Counted from the first letter of the stretch, positions 1-13,624 are shown. The stretch: DNA of 64,000 nucleotides from Progne subis subis (GCA_022316685.1 JAKJHU010000181.1:1021194-1085193); one strand, 5' to 3'. The notes: generated by a model from the letters alone, not told the origin. A program made the numbers and translations.

Positions 1-127
1 CCCATCCCTGTTAAATCCAGCTGGTGAGGGCTGTTCCTGCATGAGCTGATGATTTCCAGTCCTCACTCCTGCATGCTTCTTTCTGCTCTGTGGCCACCAC
101 AGCCCGTTCCAGCCACCCCATTTCGAA

Positions 128-438
128 TGCAGGTAACCAGATTTAGGAGGCGGTTTGGGATCTCTGTCACCAAGACACACAAAGCAGTCACACGCACACA
201 AGAGATTTTCGCAGAGGTCCTTCCGATCCAGCTCACAGCCGAGAGAGCGGAGAGAAGAGACCCCTTTGTTTATTTCTTACTTTTTATACATTTGTGGGTC
301 TAGCAGAAGATTGGCTTTTTGGGGTTTCCACCCCTCAGCCTCAGTGGCCAGACCAATTGTCAGTTACAATTTTTTTCAGGTTAGAAATATGCAAACAAAG
401 GACAGGGAATGAAAAACAAAGGATTTGTTTATGTTACA
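128..438 (-). mobile_element. Probable solo LTR of an endogenous retrovirus
   Basis: On the minus strand the order fits an LTR: A/T-rich U3, tataaaaagtaag (promoter-like, about 285-275), aataaacaaag (polyadenylation signal, about 270), then a C/T-rich R-U5-like stretch. Boundaries were chosen as TG...CA ends; no matching target-site duplication was found. No retroviral genes are nearby. Confidence 0.4.
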
Positions 439-984
439 TCTGTGGGAAAAGGTGGAAAACTGCTCTAATATTCTACAGTAACTAAAAAGATCTGACTCCA
501 TTTATGAAATTCAAAAGGCTTTAAAAAACTCAGCAAAACCAGGGTAACAGATCTCCCCAGGAACTCCCACCCGGGGCTGCCCTTAAGCTGGCTTCCAGAA
601 GGCACAGACACATTCCAGGCACGGGTTTGAAATGAGTTTTGCGCAGCAGTCCTTGGGATAGGCTTGGCTGGATGATTTTTCCTTGCTCCAGCAGGACTGG
701 GCTGAGGTTCATCCGGAATTCCTGCTTCCCTCTGGTGCTGTTTCCCCTCTGAGAAGTCAGAATTCCCGTCCTGCTGCATTCAGCCTTCCTTGGCAGTGGT
801 TTCAAAGTCAGTCATGTCCCTGGAGCGTGGATTGTGTCTGACACTGGCGCTGACAGGCTTTCAGAGATCTCCCTGAAGGGTTGTTAATGAGGCTGTTAAT
901 TTGTGTCACTCCACTGAGCCATCAAAGCACTTCAGGAACTGCCGCACGTGGCACCGGAGAGCTTTTTGCTTTATCAGTTGAAGT

Positions 985-1160
985 GTTTGTGTTGTCATGG
1001 AATCGCTGAGGCTGGAAAAGCCCTCCAGGATTAAATCCAGGCTGTGCCCAGTGCCCAGCTTGTCCCCAGCCCAGAGCACTGAGTGCCACCTCCAGGAATT
1101 CCTTGGACACCTCCAGGGATGGGGATCCAAACCTCCCTGGGCAGCACCTTCCATTCTTTT
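985..1160 (-). mobile_element. CR1 LINE 3' fragment
   Basis: Contains the CR1 words ggaatcgctgaggctggaaa and agagcactgagtgccacctc, in reverse orientation. Confidence 0.8.
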
Positions 1161-1939
1161 TAATACTTTGCCTTGATACGATGTCACAGCCCAAACGATG
1201 TGACATCCACACAGAAGCCTTTTCCCGCTCTAAAATCCCTTTCTCTCCCAAAATGAAGTCTAAAACTCCTCTAACCTCCGTGTTTTCCAAGCTCTGAGTC
1301 CTGGCAGTGCTTTTCCCACCGCTGAACTGAAGCCACTCCTGGAAAAACACACAAACAACAGTTTAGGTGCAAGGCACAGCAACACATTGTGGAGATTTAT
1401 TTAAGAATTGAAGGACACAGTATGGATTTGTCCCTTTGCAAAGCTGCACGGAACAGAGCAGAGCCAAAGAGGCAAACTCAGGTACGAAGGAAAAATCAAG
1501 AAACTGGTGGTGTCTCTTATGAATGTTACCCACGAGTAACTTCATCGCTGATTGATCTGTCAGCGCACAGGAGCAGCCCCAGCTTCCAGTGATGTATTAA
1601 AGGCACATCAATGCACCCAGGGAGATTCATGCCCTGTGCTGCCAGGCTTTTACAACCCCGTGGTTGGTGTTTATTGGCACGGGAAGCACTTCATAACACT
1701 GGGGTCCAGCGCTGGAGACAAGAACTGCACAAAGCAACTGCTCCACAGGCAGGAGAGCAATCAGGAGTGACACTTCCACAAAGTGCTGCCGGGAGGGGTT
1801 CCAGGAGCTGGCAGCGGGGAAGGTGGGGGTGTTCTATCCAGCAGGAGGGTCCCATGCACCTCCTGCAGCCCCGGGCACCCTGGAAATCCATCCCTGGGCA
1901 CAGCCCTGCTCAGCCTCTGTGGGAGGGAGGAAAACCAGG

Positions 1940-2195
1940 CGCTGATCTCTGCTCCTGGGACAGGGACAGCACCCAGGGCAGGGCTGGAGCTGTGCCAGGG
2001 CAGGTTTGGGTTGGATTTTGGGAAAGGTTCTTCCCCCAGAGGGTGCTGGCACTGCCCAGGCTCCCCAGGGAATGGGCACGGCCCCAGAGCTCCAGGAGAG
2101 CTTGGACAGTGCTCCAGGGATGCTCAGGGTGGGATTTTGGGGCTGTGCAGGGCCAGGAGCTGGGCTGGGTGATCCTGTGGGAACTCAGGATATTC
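1940..2195 (+). mobile_element. CR1 LINE 3' fragment (young-looking copy A)
   Basis: Carries ggttcttcccccagagggtg and ggagagcttggacagtgctc. By eye it is nearly identical to the copies at 43336-43560 and 59990-60190, with only scattered differences. Confidence 0.85.
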
Positions 2196-4024
2196 CATGG
2201 TTCTGTTCTGAATAAAACACCATAAAACACCAGCTCGCAGAGCTCAGGGAAATGAATGATGCACTCCAGTGACAAACCAATCCTTCTGTTTTTGAAAGGA
2301 TCTTTGTCCTTGATAAATTTTAAAACAAGCCCATAAAATCCTTTAAAATAAGCTGCAAGCGGAATTAATTTCCTTAAAACCCTCTTTCCCCCTGTGCTTG
2401 GCTTCACCTGGGAAGATTTGGCTGTGAAGTTGTGTCTGCTCACCTTGGAATTCTTCTTGTCCTGTAATTAACAGTTGGGCAGCACGGGCTGCTGGGCTCT
2501 CCTGGAGTTCCCTGCCCTTCTCTCCTCCCTCATGGGCACTCTGCAGGCACAGGGCACACACAGAGCTCCCAGGCTCCTGTTTCAGACTCACCTGTGCTAA
2601 GGGACGATTTCTACATCACCTTATCGTGACATAAGGAAATCTGCTCAACTCTGAGGAATTGTAGATGCCTGGAATTTGATTTCTTCCAAATGCAGGACTG
2701 CTGGTTTACAGCAGAGTTTTCTTTTCCTCGTGCACTGTGTCAGGCTCCTGTTGGCTGAAACAAGTTGGTTTTCTCTCTTTTCGGGAGAAAAGTGCAGGGT
2801 GAGGGCGGGGTTAGAGCTGCTCAGTGTTTGAGGAACCCCTGGAATTCCCTGTTACCCTTCAGGGGATTGGTGAGAGAGCAGCAGCGCCTCGCTCCCAGCC
2901 CGCAGAGCGGGATTTTGAAGCTCATCCTTGCAGCCTGGCGCAGTTCCAGCTTTGGTAAAGATTAAGTGGTAACTGCACTAAGTCAGGGAGCTCAGCTATT
3001 GCTCTCCCATCCGGACTTAAAAACCCAGCATTTGCAGCACACTGGAGCTGTCAAAAGACTCCAGGGTCACCAGCCAGGGATGTCCAGCAGCTCTGTGTTG
3101 CCTCCATAAATCAGATTTTTTTAGCAGAGAACATGGCTGCTAAAATCATAGGGATAAATTAAGTGGCCAAGCTGCAACTCCCTGGGCTTTGGTTTAAGAT
3201 GTAGCTTCCTCCAGAGAGGATCCTCCGTCAGACCAAAGGGGTGTTGGTGGGATGAGCAGGAGGAAGGCAGCGCCCAGCTCCCAAATCCCTTCCAGAGCAA
3301 CCCTGGAGAGGTTTTGGAAAACTGGCTCAGCAGAGAATTCCTGCTTAAAACCCTATGGGGAGACAGGAAAAGGATTTTCTTGAGCAGCAGAATGATTCCC
3401 AGGATGGTTTATGGAAAACATGACTGCACCTGATGGCTCAGATGGTTCTGACACTGAAAGCCAGGCTTCTTTCAGTTTTGGGAGGTTTGGGAACGTAGCG
3501 CTGGCTCTGATGCTCAGTGTTTGATGTGGGGCTGTTTCCCGATTAACCAGCGCTGTGTTTTTTCCTTTTTCCCCCCTTAACTCCCTCACTGTGTCTGTCT
3601 TTGCTCCTTCCTGCACTAAAAGTGGCTGTTCCTCTGTCTCCAAGCTCCTCCTGCTCCTCTGCAGCAGACCAGCTCCTGTCTAGCCATGACCATGCTCTGT
3701 AAGTCCTTCCTTTTATTACTGCGGCTCTGTCTGTTCACTGTTTATTGCAACCCACTTTAAACCCTGCTTTATTTATGGTTTAACGTTTGAGGGGTGGAGG
3801 CAGCAGCCCCAGGGGCGTGGAGGTATCTGCCAGGACACGGGGAGTGGGCTCCTGGCTGCAGGATACTGTGGATAACAGGGATTTTCCTCTTTGGGATGGT
3901 TGTTCTCACTCCAAGGACAAGGGTACGGCACTGCAGGGCGTCCTCAGCGGGCAGCACACAGAGAAAAGCAGGATACAGAGAGAAAAGCAGGATACAGAGA
4001 GTGGGTTTGGATATCAGAAGTTCC

Positions 4025-4105
4025 TCCCTGCGAGGGTAGGGGAGCCCTGGATCCCTGGAAGTTTCCAAGGCCAGGTTGGACCTGTCTTAAGTGGGTTAAA
4101 TCTGA
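4025..4105 (+). mobile_element. Short CR1 fragment
   Basis: Words ggatccctggaagtttccaa and ggccaggttggacc match the CR1 3' region; the rest is too diverged to follow. Confidence 0.5.
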
Positions 4106-4675
4106 CAACTCAGAGGCTTCCCCTTCCCACAGAGGTTCCAGCTGCGTTCCTGCCACCATGGGAATGTTCCAGGGCCTGGCACTTCCAGAAACGTGGAATA
4201 AGGATGGAATTGCCTTCTTCCTCATTTTGGAACGAGGGCAGGGGGAAGCAGCAGGGCTCCTCCCAGGACTGAGCCGATCCTGGTGGCCACAGTGACAGCG
4301 TCCCTGTCTGGGATGAGAGGCCACAGGGATGACAGGACACAGGGAATGCATCTCTCCCTTCCCTGCAGCCCCAAATCCTGGGCAGCTCCCACCGAGCCTG
4401 CAATTATCCCAACTGAGGGGTTCCCTCTCCTTATTCCCTTCGGCGCTTTTGTTTATTCCTCATCAAGCACCCAAATTTCGGGGAGGCAGCAGAGCTCAGG
4501 GCAGTTTCTGTTTCCTCCAGCTGGAAGTTTCCACCGGCAGGTTTCCTGGGAAGGGTGGGCACACGGGGAGGCAGAGCCGTGCTCAGGCTGCAGTCTGCTC
4601 CCTGGGGCTGCTCTGCAGAGCCCCCAGCCCCGGAGGGAGAGCTGGCACCATCGCTCCCAGTGCTGGAGGAAACAG

Positions 4676-4815
4676 TCACAGAATGCTTCGGGCTGAAAGC
4701 GACCTCACAGCTCAGCTCTGCCACCATCCCCAGTTATGGGATGCCATGGGCACCTCCCACTATCCCAGGTTATTCCAAACCCTGTCCAGCCCGGCCTGGG
4801 GCACTTCAGGATTCT
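4676..4815 (-). mobile_element. CR1 LINE 3' fragment
   Basis: Starts tcacagaatgcttcgggctg and includes cacctcccactatcccaggt; diverged reverse CR1. Confidence 0.75.
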
Positions 4816-6186
4816 TCACATTTCGGGCTCGAAGGCTCCACTGAGCCCTCGAAGGTCTCAGTTCCAGCTGTACCTGGCTGTTACTCCTCCAGTCCTTTGT
4901 GTCTGTGAGATGTCCTGCTGTGAGTGTTTCTGTCTGCTCTCATCCCTCTGGAAGCATCCCCGTGTCCATCCCTTCACTGTGACCCGTCTTGGCTGCAGTT
5001 TTCCCCAAAAGCTCCACTGGAGAGAGGCTGTGAATGTGATCTGCTGGCTCTGCTGCTCTCTCTGCTCTCCAGTGGGGTTGCTGCCTGTGCCTGGAACAAT
5101 CCAGGCTGAGCTGCTGCCAAATCCTGTGACCCTTGGACATAACACCTCTCCCTTGTTCTGCTGGGCACAGAGAGGAAAATCTAGATTTTTCCATCATATG
5201 TATGCAAAGCAGTTACAAAACCTTACCCATCTGGCCTGGTAGGATTTTTACACTTCCCTGGTCAAAGTGACAAATACCTCCCTCAAGGTCAGGACAGCAG
5301 CAAAATAGTTCAGATATTTGAAAAGATTCAAAAAGCAACAAGGAACGAGGACAAAAAAAATCAAAATGTGCTGGGAAAAGCTGCTCTGGGCCAATTCTCC
5401 CTGGTCTAGAGACAGAACTGGGGTGATAAAACTGCTTCTTGTTCTTCTGCTTCTCTCTTTGTCCTTGTCTGTGTCCCCCAACTGATTTTGTCACAGTTGT
5501 TATTGATGAGATCCTCGGTGAGGCTGCAGAAAAGTTATAGGAGATCGTGCTGGGGTTTTTTCCAGATTTAAAAGCACTGAGAGAGAAGTCAGTGCCTGTC
5601 GTAGGAACACAGCTGACTGAAACACCTCAGGCATCAGAAAAAGTGGTTTTGACTTGTAACTCAAACCTTTCCCCACAATCATCCTTGGAGGCTGCAGGAT
5701 GTGCCTGGAAGGAGAAGGGAAAGCTCCTTTTTGTCTTTTTATCCTACATTAACAACTCCTTGGTGTGGTAAGGATGATCCCTGGTGGGAGTTAGGGCTGT
5801 AGTGCTCGGAGAGGTTTCAGCAGCAGGAGCCGGGGGCTGCCCGATTTCCCAAAGCATAAATCCTTCACTTTTGAGGAATGCTGTCAGAGAAGCAATGGAA
5901 AGAGCCAGCTTGGAACAGGCTTCCAGCTGGAGAGGCAATAAGGATGATCAGTGCCTCATTAGCAGTGTGACTCCAGGATTAATTGCGAAGTGGATTGGTG
6001 GCAGTTTGCTGTGCCCTGCGAATTCCACGTGCTTTTCTGCAGCAGAAATGAACTCCAGGGCTGTGCAGCATTTCTGGCTTGGATCCAAAGGGAAGGAGAG
6101 AAAACTTGCCACGGGGGGAATCAGGAGAGAGACGGAGGCTTTCCCTTTTTTTCAGCTAAACCCCAGGGTGAAAGAGGAAACAGGCA

Positions 6187-6187
<1 letters not shown>

Positions 6188-6241
<54 letters not shown>
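6188..6241. repeat. (TG)n/(CG)n microsatellite
   Basis: About 21 TG dinucleotides followed by five CG; potential Z-DNA-forming alternating purine-pyrimidine tract. Confidence 0.97.
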
Positions 6242-7934
6242 TCTGTACTCCAAGGGCACATTCCAGCAGCAGGAGACTGGAGCCAGCACCTCCCAAGGCT
6301 TCTCCAGACGCCCTCACTGGGACTTTTCCTTGAGATTTCAAGGATTTCTGAGCCAAAGCTGCTCCTCCATCCTCATTCCTCCCCCCCAGGGCCGCTGGAG
6401 CGCGAGGAGGAGCAGGGAGGGGCCGGAGCCGCCGCCGTGGTGCCGATGGCAGCGCCATTTCCAGAGCTATCAACAGTCTCAGGGTCATAGCTCTTGGAAT
6501 GGTTCTGCCATAAGCACTGGACCACCAGCACAGTGCTTGGGAGGGCCTGGCCCGCCTGGAATCCCCCTGCACTGGGATGGAGCTGTTCCCGAAGGATGGA
6601 TGGATGGAAGCCGGCCCTCAGTCCTTGGGTCTCCAACAGCCACCACGCTCTCCTAGCCCACGAACCCCTGATGCCTCCAGACCCCCTGCTTGGGCTGAGA
6701 AGAAGCAGGAAGTTCATGGAAATGTTGGGAGCAGACCGGTCAGGCTCTGCCCGTGTGTCTTTGGGAAGATTTGTACTTTTACAGCGGCTTTGGGTGAGTG
6801 GGAACGACGCGCTCATCCCCAGCAGCCCAGCCTTGGGACCGTGGAACTCCCGCGCTGCCCTGCCACTGTATTCCTGAAGGAATCACAGCTAGAGAGGCGA
6901 TCCTGGGGACAAAATCATCACAGGTGGAGCTGTCAGGCAGAACAGGAGCATCGGGAGCCCCTGGAGCTCCGTGGTCACAGGACAGTCCCCGCCTTTGCTC
7001 CCCTTTGTCCTTGCTCTGAGTTTTCCTGCAATGTTCCGCGTTTTGCCATCCCAGCTCCTTTTTGGCAGAGAAGAAGAGGAGGCCCAGCAGCTGCACAGAA
7101 ATCAGTGTGGACGTGCCAAGGTCCCAGGAGGGTGTTGGGGAAGGGAAAGCCCTGGCAAACAGGGAGATCATTCCCTGCTGGAATTCCCACTCCATGGGCA
7201 GCTGATCCCTTTTGGGGGCCGGCTCAGAGCGTGGGGATGCAGAGAGCGCCCAGGGCACGGCGGGTAAAGCTTTTGGAACAAGAACAAGCTGTCAGCTCCT
7301 GAAAACCCCAGATCCCTCTGTCTCCACGAGTCTGATTCCTGCTCCAGAAGATCCCACAGGGATCTGAGAGCCCCAGCGAGGGGAAATGCGTTCCTGGCTC
7401 AAGGTGTGCAATGTCAGGGGTAGATTCAGGTCACTGGAGAGTCCAGGCGTTTGTGACAAACTCACAGGTTGCTTGGCCAACCCTCTGGAGACGTTCTAAG
7501 AACAAATTAATTCTCTCCGTTTCTGGCTTAAACCCTTGTGTAAAACGTCCCATCAAACAGAGGCCATTACATGGTGTGTTAGTGTAATTAAATAAAGAGA
7601 GAACCGAGCTCCAGAGATGCCCACAACACTTAATTAAGATTAATTAAGCGACATGAATTACAGCTGGAGGGGATGAAAGGGAGCGATTCAGAAGTGGCTC
7701 AGCAGAGGGGTGGGATGCTGGGTTGGTAAATTGTTTCTCAGCAGCAGCTTCCCCAGCCAAGTTTATTTAAAGGGGTTGGGTTCAGCCCCTGACACAGCCC
7801 CGTTCTCCTGGCCAAACACGGGGAGGAGGGAAGCCTGGATTCCCAGAGGCTCAGGAGCACAGATAAAGCTCTGCCAAAATAAACACGAGATTTCCTTCAC
7901 TTCCTCTCTGAGGCTGCAGTGTGATCTTCATTCC

Positions 7935-8180
7935 TTGGAATCAGAGAATCTCGGATTGGGTTGGGTTGAAAGGGACCTCAAACCTCAGCCTGCTCCAACC
8001 CCAAAGCACCTTCCACCATCCCAGGCTGCTCCAAGCCCTGTCCCTTGGGCACTTCCAGGGATCCAGGGGCAGCCACAGCTTCCCTGGGCGCCTGTGCCAG
8101 ATCCTCCCCACCCTCCCAGCCAGGAATTCCTCCAACATCCACCCCAAACCTACTCTCAGTTTGAAGCCATTTGCTGAATT
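7935..8180 (-). mobile_element. CR1 LINE 3' fragment
   Basis: Reverse CR1 from atcagagaatctcggattgg through ggatccaggggcagccacag to a ttgaagccattt end. Confidence 0.85.
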
Positions 8181-10499
8181 ATTGGGCAAGGCACATCTTT
8201 GCTTGCCTCAACATAACACCAAGAATCGTGGTACAAAATTGAATTTATTTTTGTGTAGGAGACCCCAAACTTCAGTCAGTTACAGTGGAAACCTGATGGG
8301 CGAAAAGCAATTTTCTGTTCCATTTGCCACATGTATCACTGCTTTGCTTTTCCTCAGGAAGGAACAGACATAAATCTGAGCGGATTTTATTTACCAAAGC
8401 AGGGACTAGGGCAGAGATTTATGGACTGTGTCATCTCCTCTGGAGCAGAAAATAGGCAAGCCCAGGGGCAACCAAGGGATGGCACAACCTTCAGGAGTTT
8501 GAACTTGTTTGTTTGCTCTGCACAGCGAATTTGATGGCAAAGAATGAAGTAAAGGACCGGTGGGGTCTCACAGATGGCTCTGGATGATGCTCAGATGTGC
8601 AGAAAGACCAGAAGAGAGCACAAAAGAACCTGGTGTTAACAGCAGGGATATGGAAATCAAGGGTTTGCACACACAGGTATTTTGGTGGCTGTGGTTACCT
8701 CCTCCTGTGCTCAAAACCAATTCATTGATCAGTGGAACTCTTCGTGTCCCAATCTACAGGGAAATTCCGTAAGGAACGGTCTCAAAAGGAGCTGCTGAGA
8801 GCTGGTTTAACTCTGAGTGAAAAACAAACAAACAACTCAAATCCATCCGAGAATAAATAAATATCTGCTTGATTATGAGCCCTTGATTTTTGGGTTCCCC
8901 TCATCCTCCCCACAAAATAAGTTTTATATTCAGATTTCTGCCTCTCCTCACCCCGGGCACGGCACATTCCAAGGTTGAGCTTGGCATTTCTCTTTTGGGC
9001 ACCTTCAGGAGATTTGAGGTCTGGCTCCTTAGGATGCTCAGAGCAAATAAAAAAAAAAAAAGGTTTTTCTCAGGTCTTTGTTCGCAGAGAAGTTCAGAGG
9101 GTCCCTGAAATCCCCAGGGAGCAGCACCTGCACAGATCCTCACAGGCAGACGCCCAGGGGCAACTCCTGGAGGGGCTGAGGGGGGAAAGCAGCACAGCAC
9201 AGGAGGTCTGGGCACAGAGTGACAGAAATTGGGGTCTGAGCAGCCTCTGAATCACAGCAAAATGAAACAGCAGCTCCCGTCCCCCCTCCTGAGGAGGATC
9301 TGACCCTGCTGGGAGGGAGCTCTTGGCAGGGAAGGGGATGAGCAAGGGGAGCATCATCCTTCCTGAGGAACAGGGGAAGGAACACAGCCACAGGCAACAT
9401 GTGCTGCTTGGCTTGGAATCCCTGAGCATGCTGGAAACGGGGGGAAAGTGCCCAGCAAAGTGGGGCAGGGAATGAATTGTGCTGGTGGGTGAAGGCGGGG
9501 AGCGCAGGGGGTCTGAAATCCCAGCCTGCGCTGATCAAACCCAGGCTTTTGAGGGAGGATCCGGGGATTTAATTCAAATGAAGCGCCCACTGCCAATGTC
9601 CCCATCTGTGGTGTGACATTCAGTCCTGATAAAAGGCTCGCAAACCATGAGGAGCGGGGAGCACAGCTCACAATTAATGAATATTGTTCACAAAGTCACG
9701 GATGAAACTTTCCAAATTCACACCCGGTGGGTTGCGAGGGAGAAAGTCCAGAGCCAGGAATGTGCTGCTTTAATCACACGATGGAAATATTAATTGGAAA
9801 ATCTGGATGAGGAGGCAAAGGGGAGAAGAAGCCCACACTGAGCACAGCGAGGTGGAACCTGGTGTTTGCTCTCTTGGCAGGACGGAGACCTGAGGAAAGG
9901 CAGCCAAATAAATTAAAGTTGATAACATTTGCTGAGCTTAACCTACAACAGAACCCAGTTGAGATGTTAAAGGCATCACAAGGATATTTATTATTAATTT
10001 TAAATGGGTTTTTTTCCTTATTAAATTGAACAGGTTTTTAATTGTCTATTATTTAGCTGGCATGTTGTTATTTAATTTTTATGTTGTTAATCCATTACCA
10101 GAAAATACAATTTGCAGCCCTTAAATTATATACTTTAGGGTAAGCACAGCTTCCCCACACCGCCTTGGGGCTGTTCAGAAGTTCCCAGGACACAGAACTG
10201 TGGATTTAGCGCGGACAGAGGGCAGGAGGGGCTGGATGAGCATTCCCTGGGGAGCAGAACTCTCCGCTCAGCCTGCAGGGTGGGAGGCAGACCCACGGGA
10301 GTGACAGGAACACTGTGCACACGCCAGACTTTTGTTATCAAACACGTGATGCTGCGGAGAAAATCTGCTTTTGACACCCAAAAACAAAAGCTCTGCTGTT
10401 CACACACAAAGGAGAGAAGGAGGGGGGAGATTTTTGCCAGATTTCAGCGAGCTGTAATTCCATTTTCCAAGGGATATTTCAGTGGGGAAAAGCCACCCA

Positions 10500-10685
10500 T
10501 TCCCAGAGGGAGAGGGCTGGGAAATATTGGAAGGGAGGTTTGGATCCCCGTCCTTGGAGGTGCCCAAAGAATTTCTGGAGGTGGCACTCAGAGCTCTGGG
10601 CTGGGGACAGGGTGGGGATTGGCACAGCTGGGACTGGATGAGCTGGGAGAGATTTTCCACCCCGAGATTCTGGGATCCTCCCACT
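10500..10685 (+). mobile_element. CR1 LINE 3' fragment
   Basis: Forward CR1: ggaagggaggtttggatccc, ggaggtggcactcagagctc and the terminal gagattctgggat. Confidence 0.8.
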
Positions 10686-10844
10686 GTGGCACGTCTGAAA
10701 CCTGACAAACTCCAACTTCTGCCACTGTTTCACTCCACAGCTTTAACAAATGAAGGTTGTTGTTTGTTTTGGTTTTTTTCTCCAGCAGATAAAAGATTTC
10801 ATTATGCCGGTGGCGAGACCTCCATTTCAAAAAAAAAAAAAAAT

Positions 10845-11180
10845 TTTAAAAAATAATCATTATCTTCCATTTGAACATTATTAATTGATCCTGCTTGTGT
10901 TTCATTAATTGAAACACTTAAACCCAGCAGCCCCTTCTGAGCCATCCCATCTGGGGGTGGCTGTGAACTGCTCTTAATGGGCTCTGTGGCTCTGATGCGT
11001 CTGTGCACTTCCAAGTGCTCTCCTCATTATCAGATTTGGGGCTCTTATGACTGCTGCGTTAATTATGGTGCAAAAACAGAACTGGAGGCCAAAATCTGGA
11101 GCTAATTAGAGCCTCTAATGGAGTGCCAAGCTTCACATTAATGAGGGAGAAATGGAAATAGGGAGTTAATGGGAGAAAAA
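10845..11180. promoter_or_regulatory. Cluster of homeodomain-type TAAT/ATTA motifs
   Basis: AT-rich stretch with cores at attattaattgatcc, ttcattaattgaaac, ctcattatc, gttaattatgg, gctaattagagcctctaatg and cattaatgagg. The density suggests a possible conserved non-coding enhancer, probably inside the HTR4 intron. Conservation cannot be judged here. Confidence 0.3.
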
Positions 11181-13275
11181 GGGGAAAGGGCTCCTCTTCC
11201 CCCACACCCCTGAGTGGCCTCTCTCATTTGTTTACTTGTTTACCCTGGTTTATAATTAGCAAATGCATTTCACTCACTGCAAACAAGGAGCTCCTCGTTG
11301 ATTTGGGAACTTGCTGCGTTTCTGTCCTTTGGTGCTCAAATTGCTGTTCCTGTTGTGGAAACATCGACTTCTGCAACATTAAAATGTCACAAATCCATAA
11401 GGAGGGGAACTCAGCAGCTCCGGCCATCCCCACCCTCGTGGTTGCTCTGTGGATCCGTTGATTTCCATCAGAAATTCCTGTTCACGGTACCCAAATTCCA
11501 AGGGTTGGAACTGAAGTTGAGCAAAAGATCCTGCAGTGGGAAATAGGGAAAATTGTAAACATTATCCAGGTGGAGCAGCTGAAAGCAGAAGGAGAGTGGG
11601 AAAAGGGAAAAAAGTGATCAAATGCAGCAATTTTGGTGAGGGGGATTGGGAAGGACCACAGAGGAATTCATTAATAGAGCCTGGCAATAACGGGGATGAA
11701 AAAAGGAAGATGGAAATGAGCACCTGCAGTCCCGGGGAAACAAAATCCGGGTCAAATTCAGCAGGAGAAAACCAAGAGGAAACAAGATGCTGAGGGGTTT
11801 GGACATCTCATTTCAAGATCTTATTTCAGGTTATTATTTGCCTGCACTTCCAAACTTCCTCCTTGAAAGAGATCCACAGCTGCTGCAAACACAAAAATAA
11901 AGGGACTGGAGGGGGTTTAGTCCTGGTTTGCCAGAAAAAAAAAAAAAATGAGGGATGATGGAACATTGAGGGAGAAAAGGAGAGACACAAATGCATTGGG
12001 AGAAGCTTTCTTTGTCCCCTGAGACTGGACAGAGACAAAAACAAAACAAAACAAAACAAAAAAATCTCTTTATCTTTTTTTTTTTATGTTTCTCTTATTC
12101 GAGGGCTTTGCTTACTTGAGAAGTGCTAATTTTCAATCTGTATTTCTGCAGAAATCCTACAGAATGCACTGGAAGCTGGGTGATGTGGGCTGCAGACAGA
12201 TGTTTGATGAAACCTCTGCCTGATATTTAGCAAAGAATGATGAGGGCTGAGTTCAGCTCCCAAGGTCAGAACGGCGTTATTTGATTCAAAGATAATTAAG
12301 AGATTCAGCTTAACTGCTCAGGAGTGGGAAAATAAACGCTTGTCATGAGGCAGAGAGAGATTTGTGTTTAGATTTGACTACAAAGGACTCTAAAATCAAC
12401 ACTGCTGTCAGAGCCACGTAAATAATTCAGCAATCCCAACGTTTTCCCAAGATCTGGGTTTCCATTCTTGGGTTGTTACGGGATAATTCAATTTATTCTT
12501 GCCCTGCTCTGATGACTTTATGCTGATGGCCAAGTGCAGAACTTCACTGCAGTGATGGGAACAGGACAAATTCAGCCCAGAGGTTACAGAGTTACTGGGA
12601 AGATTTTCATTTTCTGGAGTCTGGGAGTGCTGAGAGAGGGAGAATTCCGCCCTCATTTGTGGAAGTTTCATATGCAGCTGCATTGAAAGCGAATGTTTTG
12701 TGCAATTCCATTTGATTTGGCCTCTGTGCGTTCCTGTTTTCAGCAGAAGATGGAAAATGGAACAATGTCCTTTGTTCCCGGTTCATTCTGACATTGAGTT
12801 GTAGCTCAGATTTGAGGATTTTAAAAGGTATAAAGAGAGGGTTGTTAATATAATTACAAGAGAGAAAAAAAGTAATAAGAATTAAAATAAAATATTTAAA
12901 ATACTTTTTTTCTCTTTACAATTTTGGGGTTTTTTTCATGGATAACATGTAGAGGTGAAACTTGGAACTTTAGAATACTTTACTACTTATAAAATAGCTT
13001 TTTATTAGCTTATTTAGAGGGAGCGCCTGAGAAATTTGTAGTTGTGAAGTTTCTTTTCTATTATGGGGAGTTTTTTTGCCACAGCTTTCTTTGATCAATG
13101 CAAAACCAGCACACCGGGCAGTGCCAAACACACCAAAAATCCCCCCCATTCCTGCAGCAAAATCTCCTTTCTGCCTCTTGTCCTTCCCTTTTTGAGCAGG
13201 GAGGGGATGGAGTTAGTGGCAGGAGTCCTGGGGAGCCCAGAGCCAGCAGCTCCCACCCCTCCTGCACAAAGCTGC

Positions 13276-13569
13276 AAAACCTCCTGGGTGTCCAGGGAGG
13301 GGCAGGACAAGAGCAACCACCTCCAAAACCTCCTGAGTGTCCAGGGAGGGGCAGAACAAGAGCAACCACCTCCAAAACCTCCTGGGTGTCCAGGGAAGGG
13401 CAGGACAAGAGCAACCACCTCCAAAACCTCCTGGGTGTCCAGGGAGGGGCAGGACAAGAGCAACCACCTCCAAAACCTCCTGGGTGTCCAGGGAAGGGCA
13501 GGACAAGAGCAACCACCTCCAAAACCTCCTGAGTGTCCAGGGAAGGGCAGGACAAGAGCAACCACCTCC
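13276..13569. repeat. 49-bp minisatellite, six copies
   Basis: Units start at 13276, 13325, 13374, 13423, 13472 and 13521 (aaaacctcctgggtgtccag...). Copies differ at a few sites only (gggtg/gagtg, ggagg/ggaag, gacaa/aacaa). The open frames over it are repeat artefacts. Confidence 0.95.
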
Positions 13570-13624
13570 AAAAGCAGCGGCAGGGGATCCTGAGAGCAGC
13601 TGCAGCGTGGGGAGGTCTCGGTTT

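Larger units (their letters stand above)
439..6187. other. Gene-free stretch (probable HTR4 intron)
   Basis: Apart from the CR1 fragments listed and a 20-bp unit repeated twice near 3960-4000 (agaaaagcaggatacagag), I see no exon, RNA gene or other element. The open frames are short and of no recognisable family. Confidence 0.6.
6242..13275. other. Gene-free stretch (probable HTR4 intron)
   Basis: Holds two CR1 pieces, AT-rich blocks at 7500-7660, 9950-10130 and 10840-11180, and (AAAAC)n at 12037-12062. No HTR4 transmembrane exon was recognised. Confidence 0.6.

Noticed and set aside
128..438. Full-length endogenous retrovirus at the left edge or at 13.6-14.1 kb
   Set aside because: Only LTR-like sequence is present at either place; no gag, pol or env words were seen nearby, so solo LTRs at most.
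1611..2225. Plus-strand ORF of 204 codons
   Set aside because: Its second half is the CR1 copy A, and the same peptide appears at two other CR1 copies.
7620..7660. Paired ttaattaag words (acttaattaagattaattaag) as a possible operator or RNA hairpin
   Set aside because: AT-rich direct/inverted words of this length arise easily in such DNA, and no gene or second motif is linked to it.
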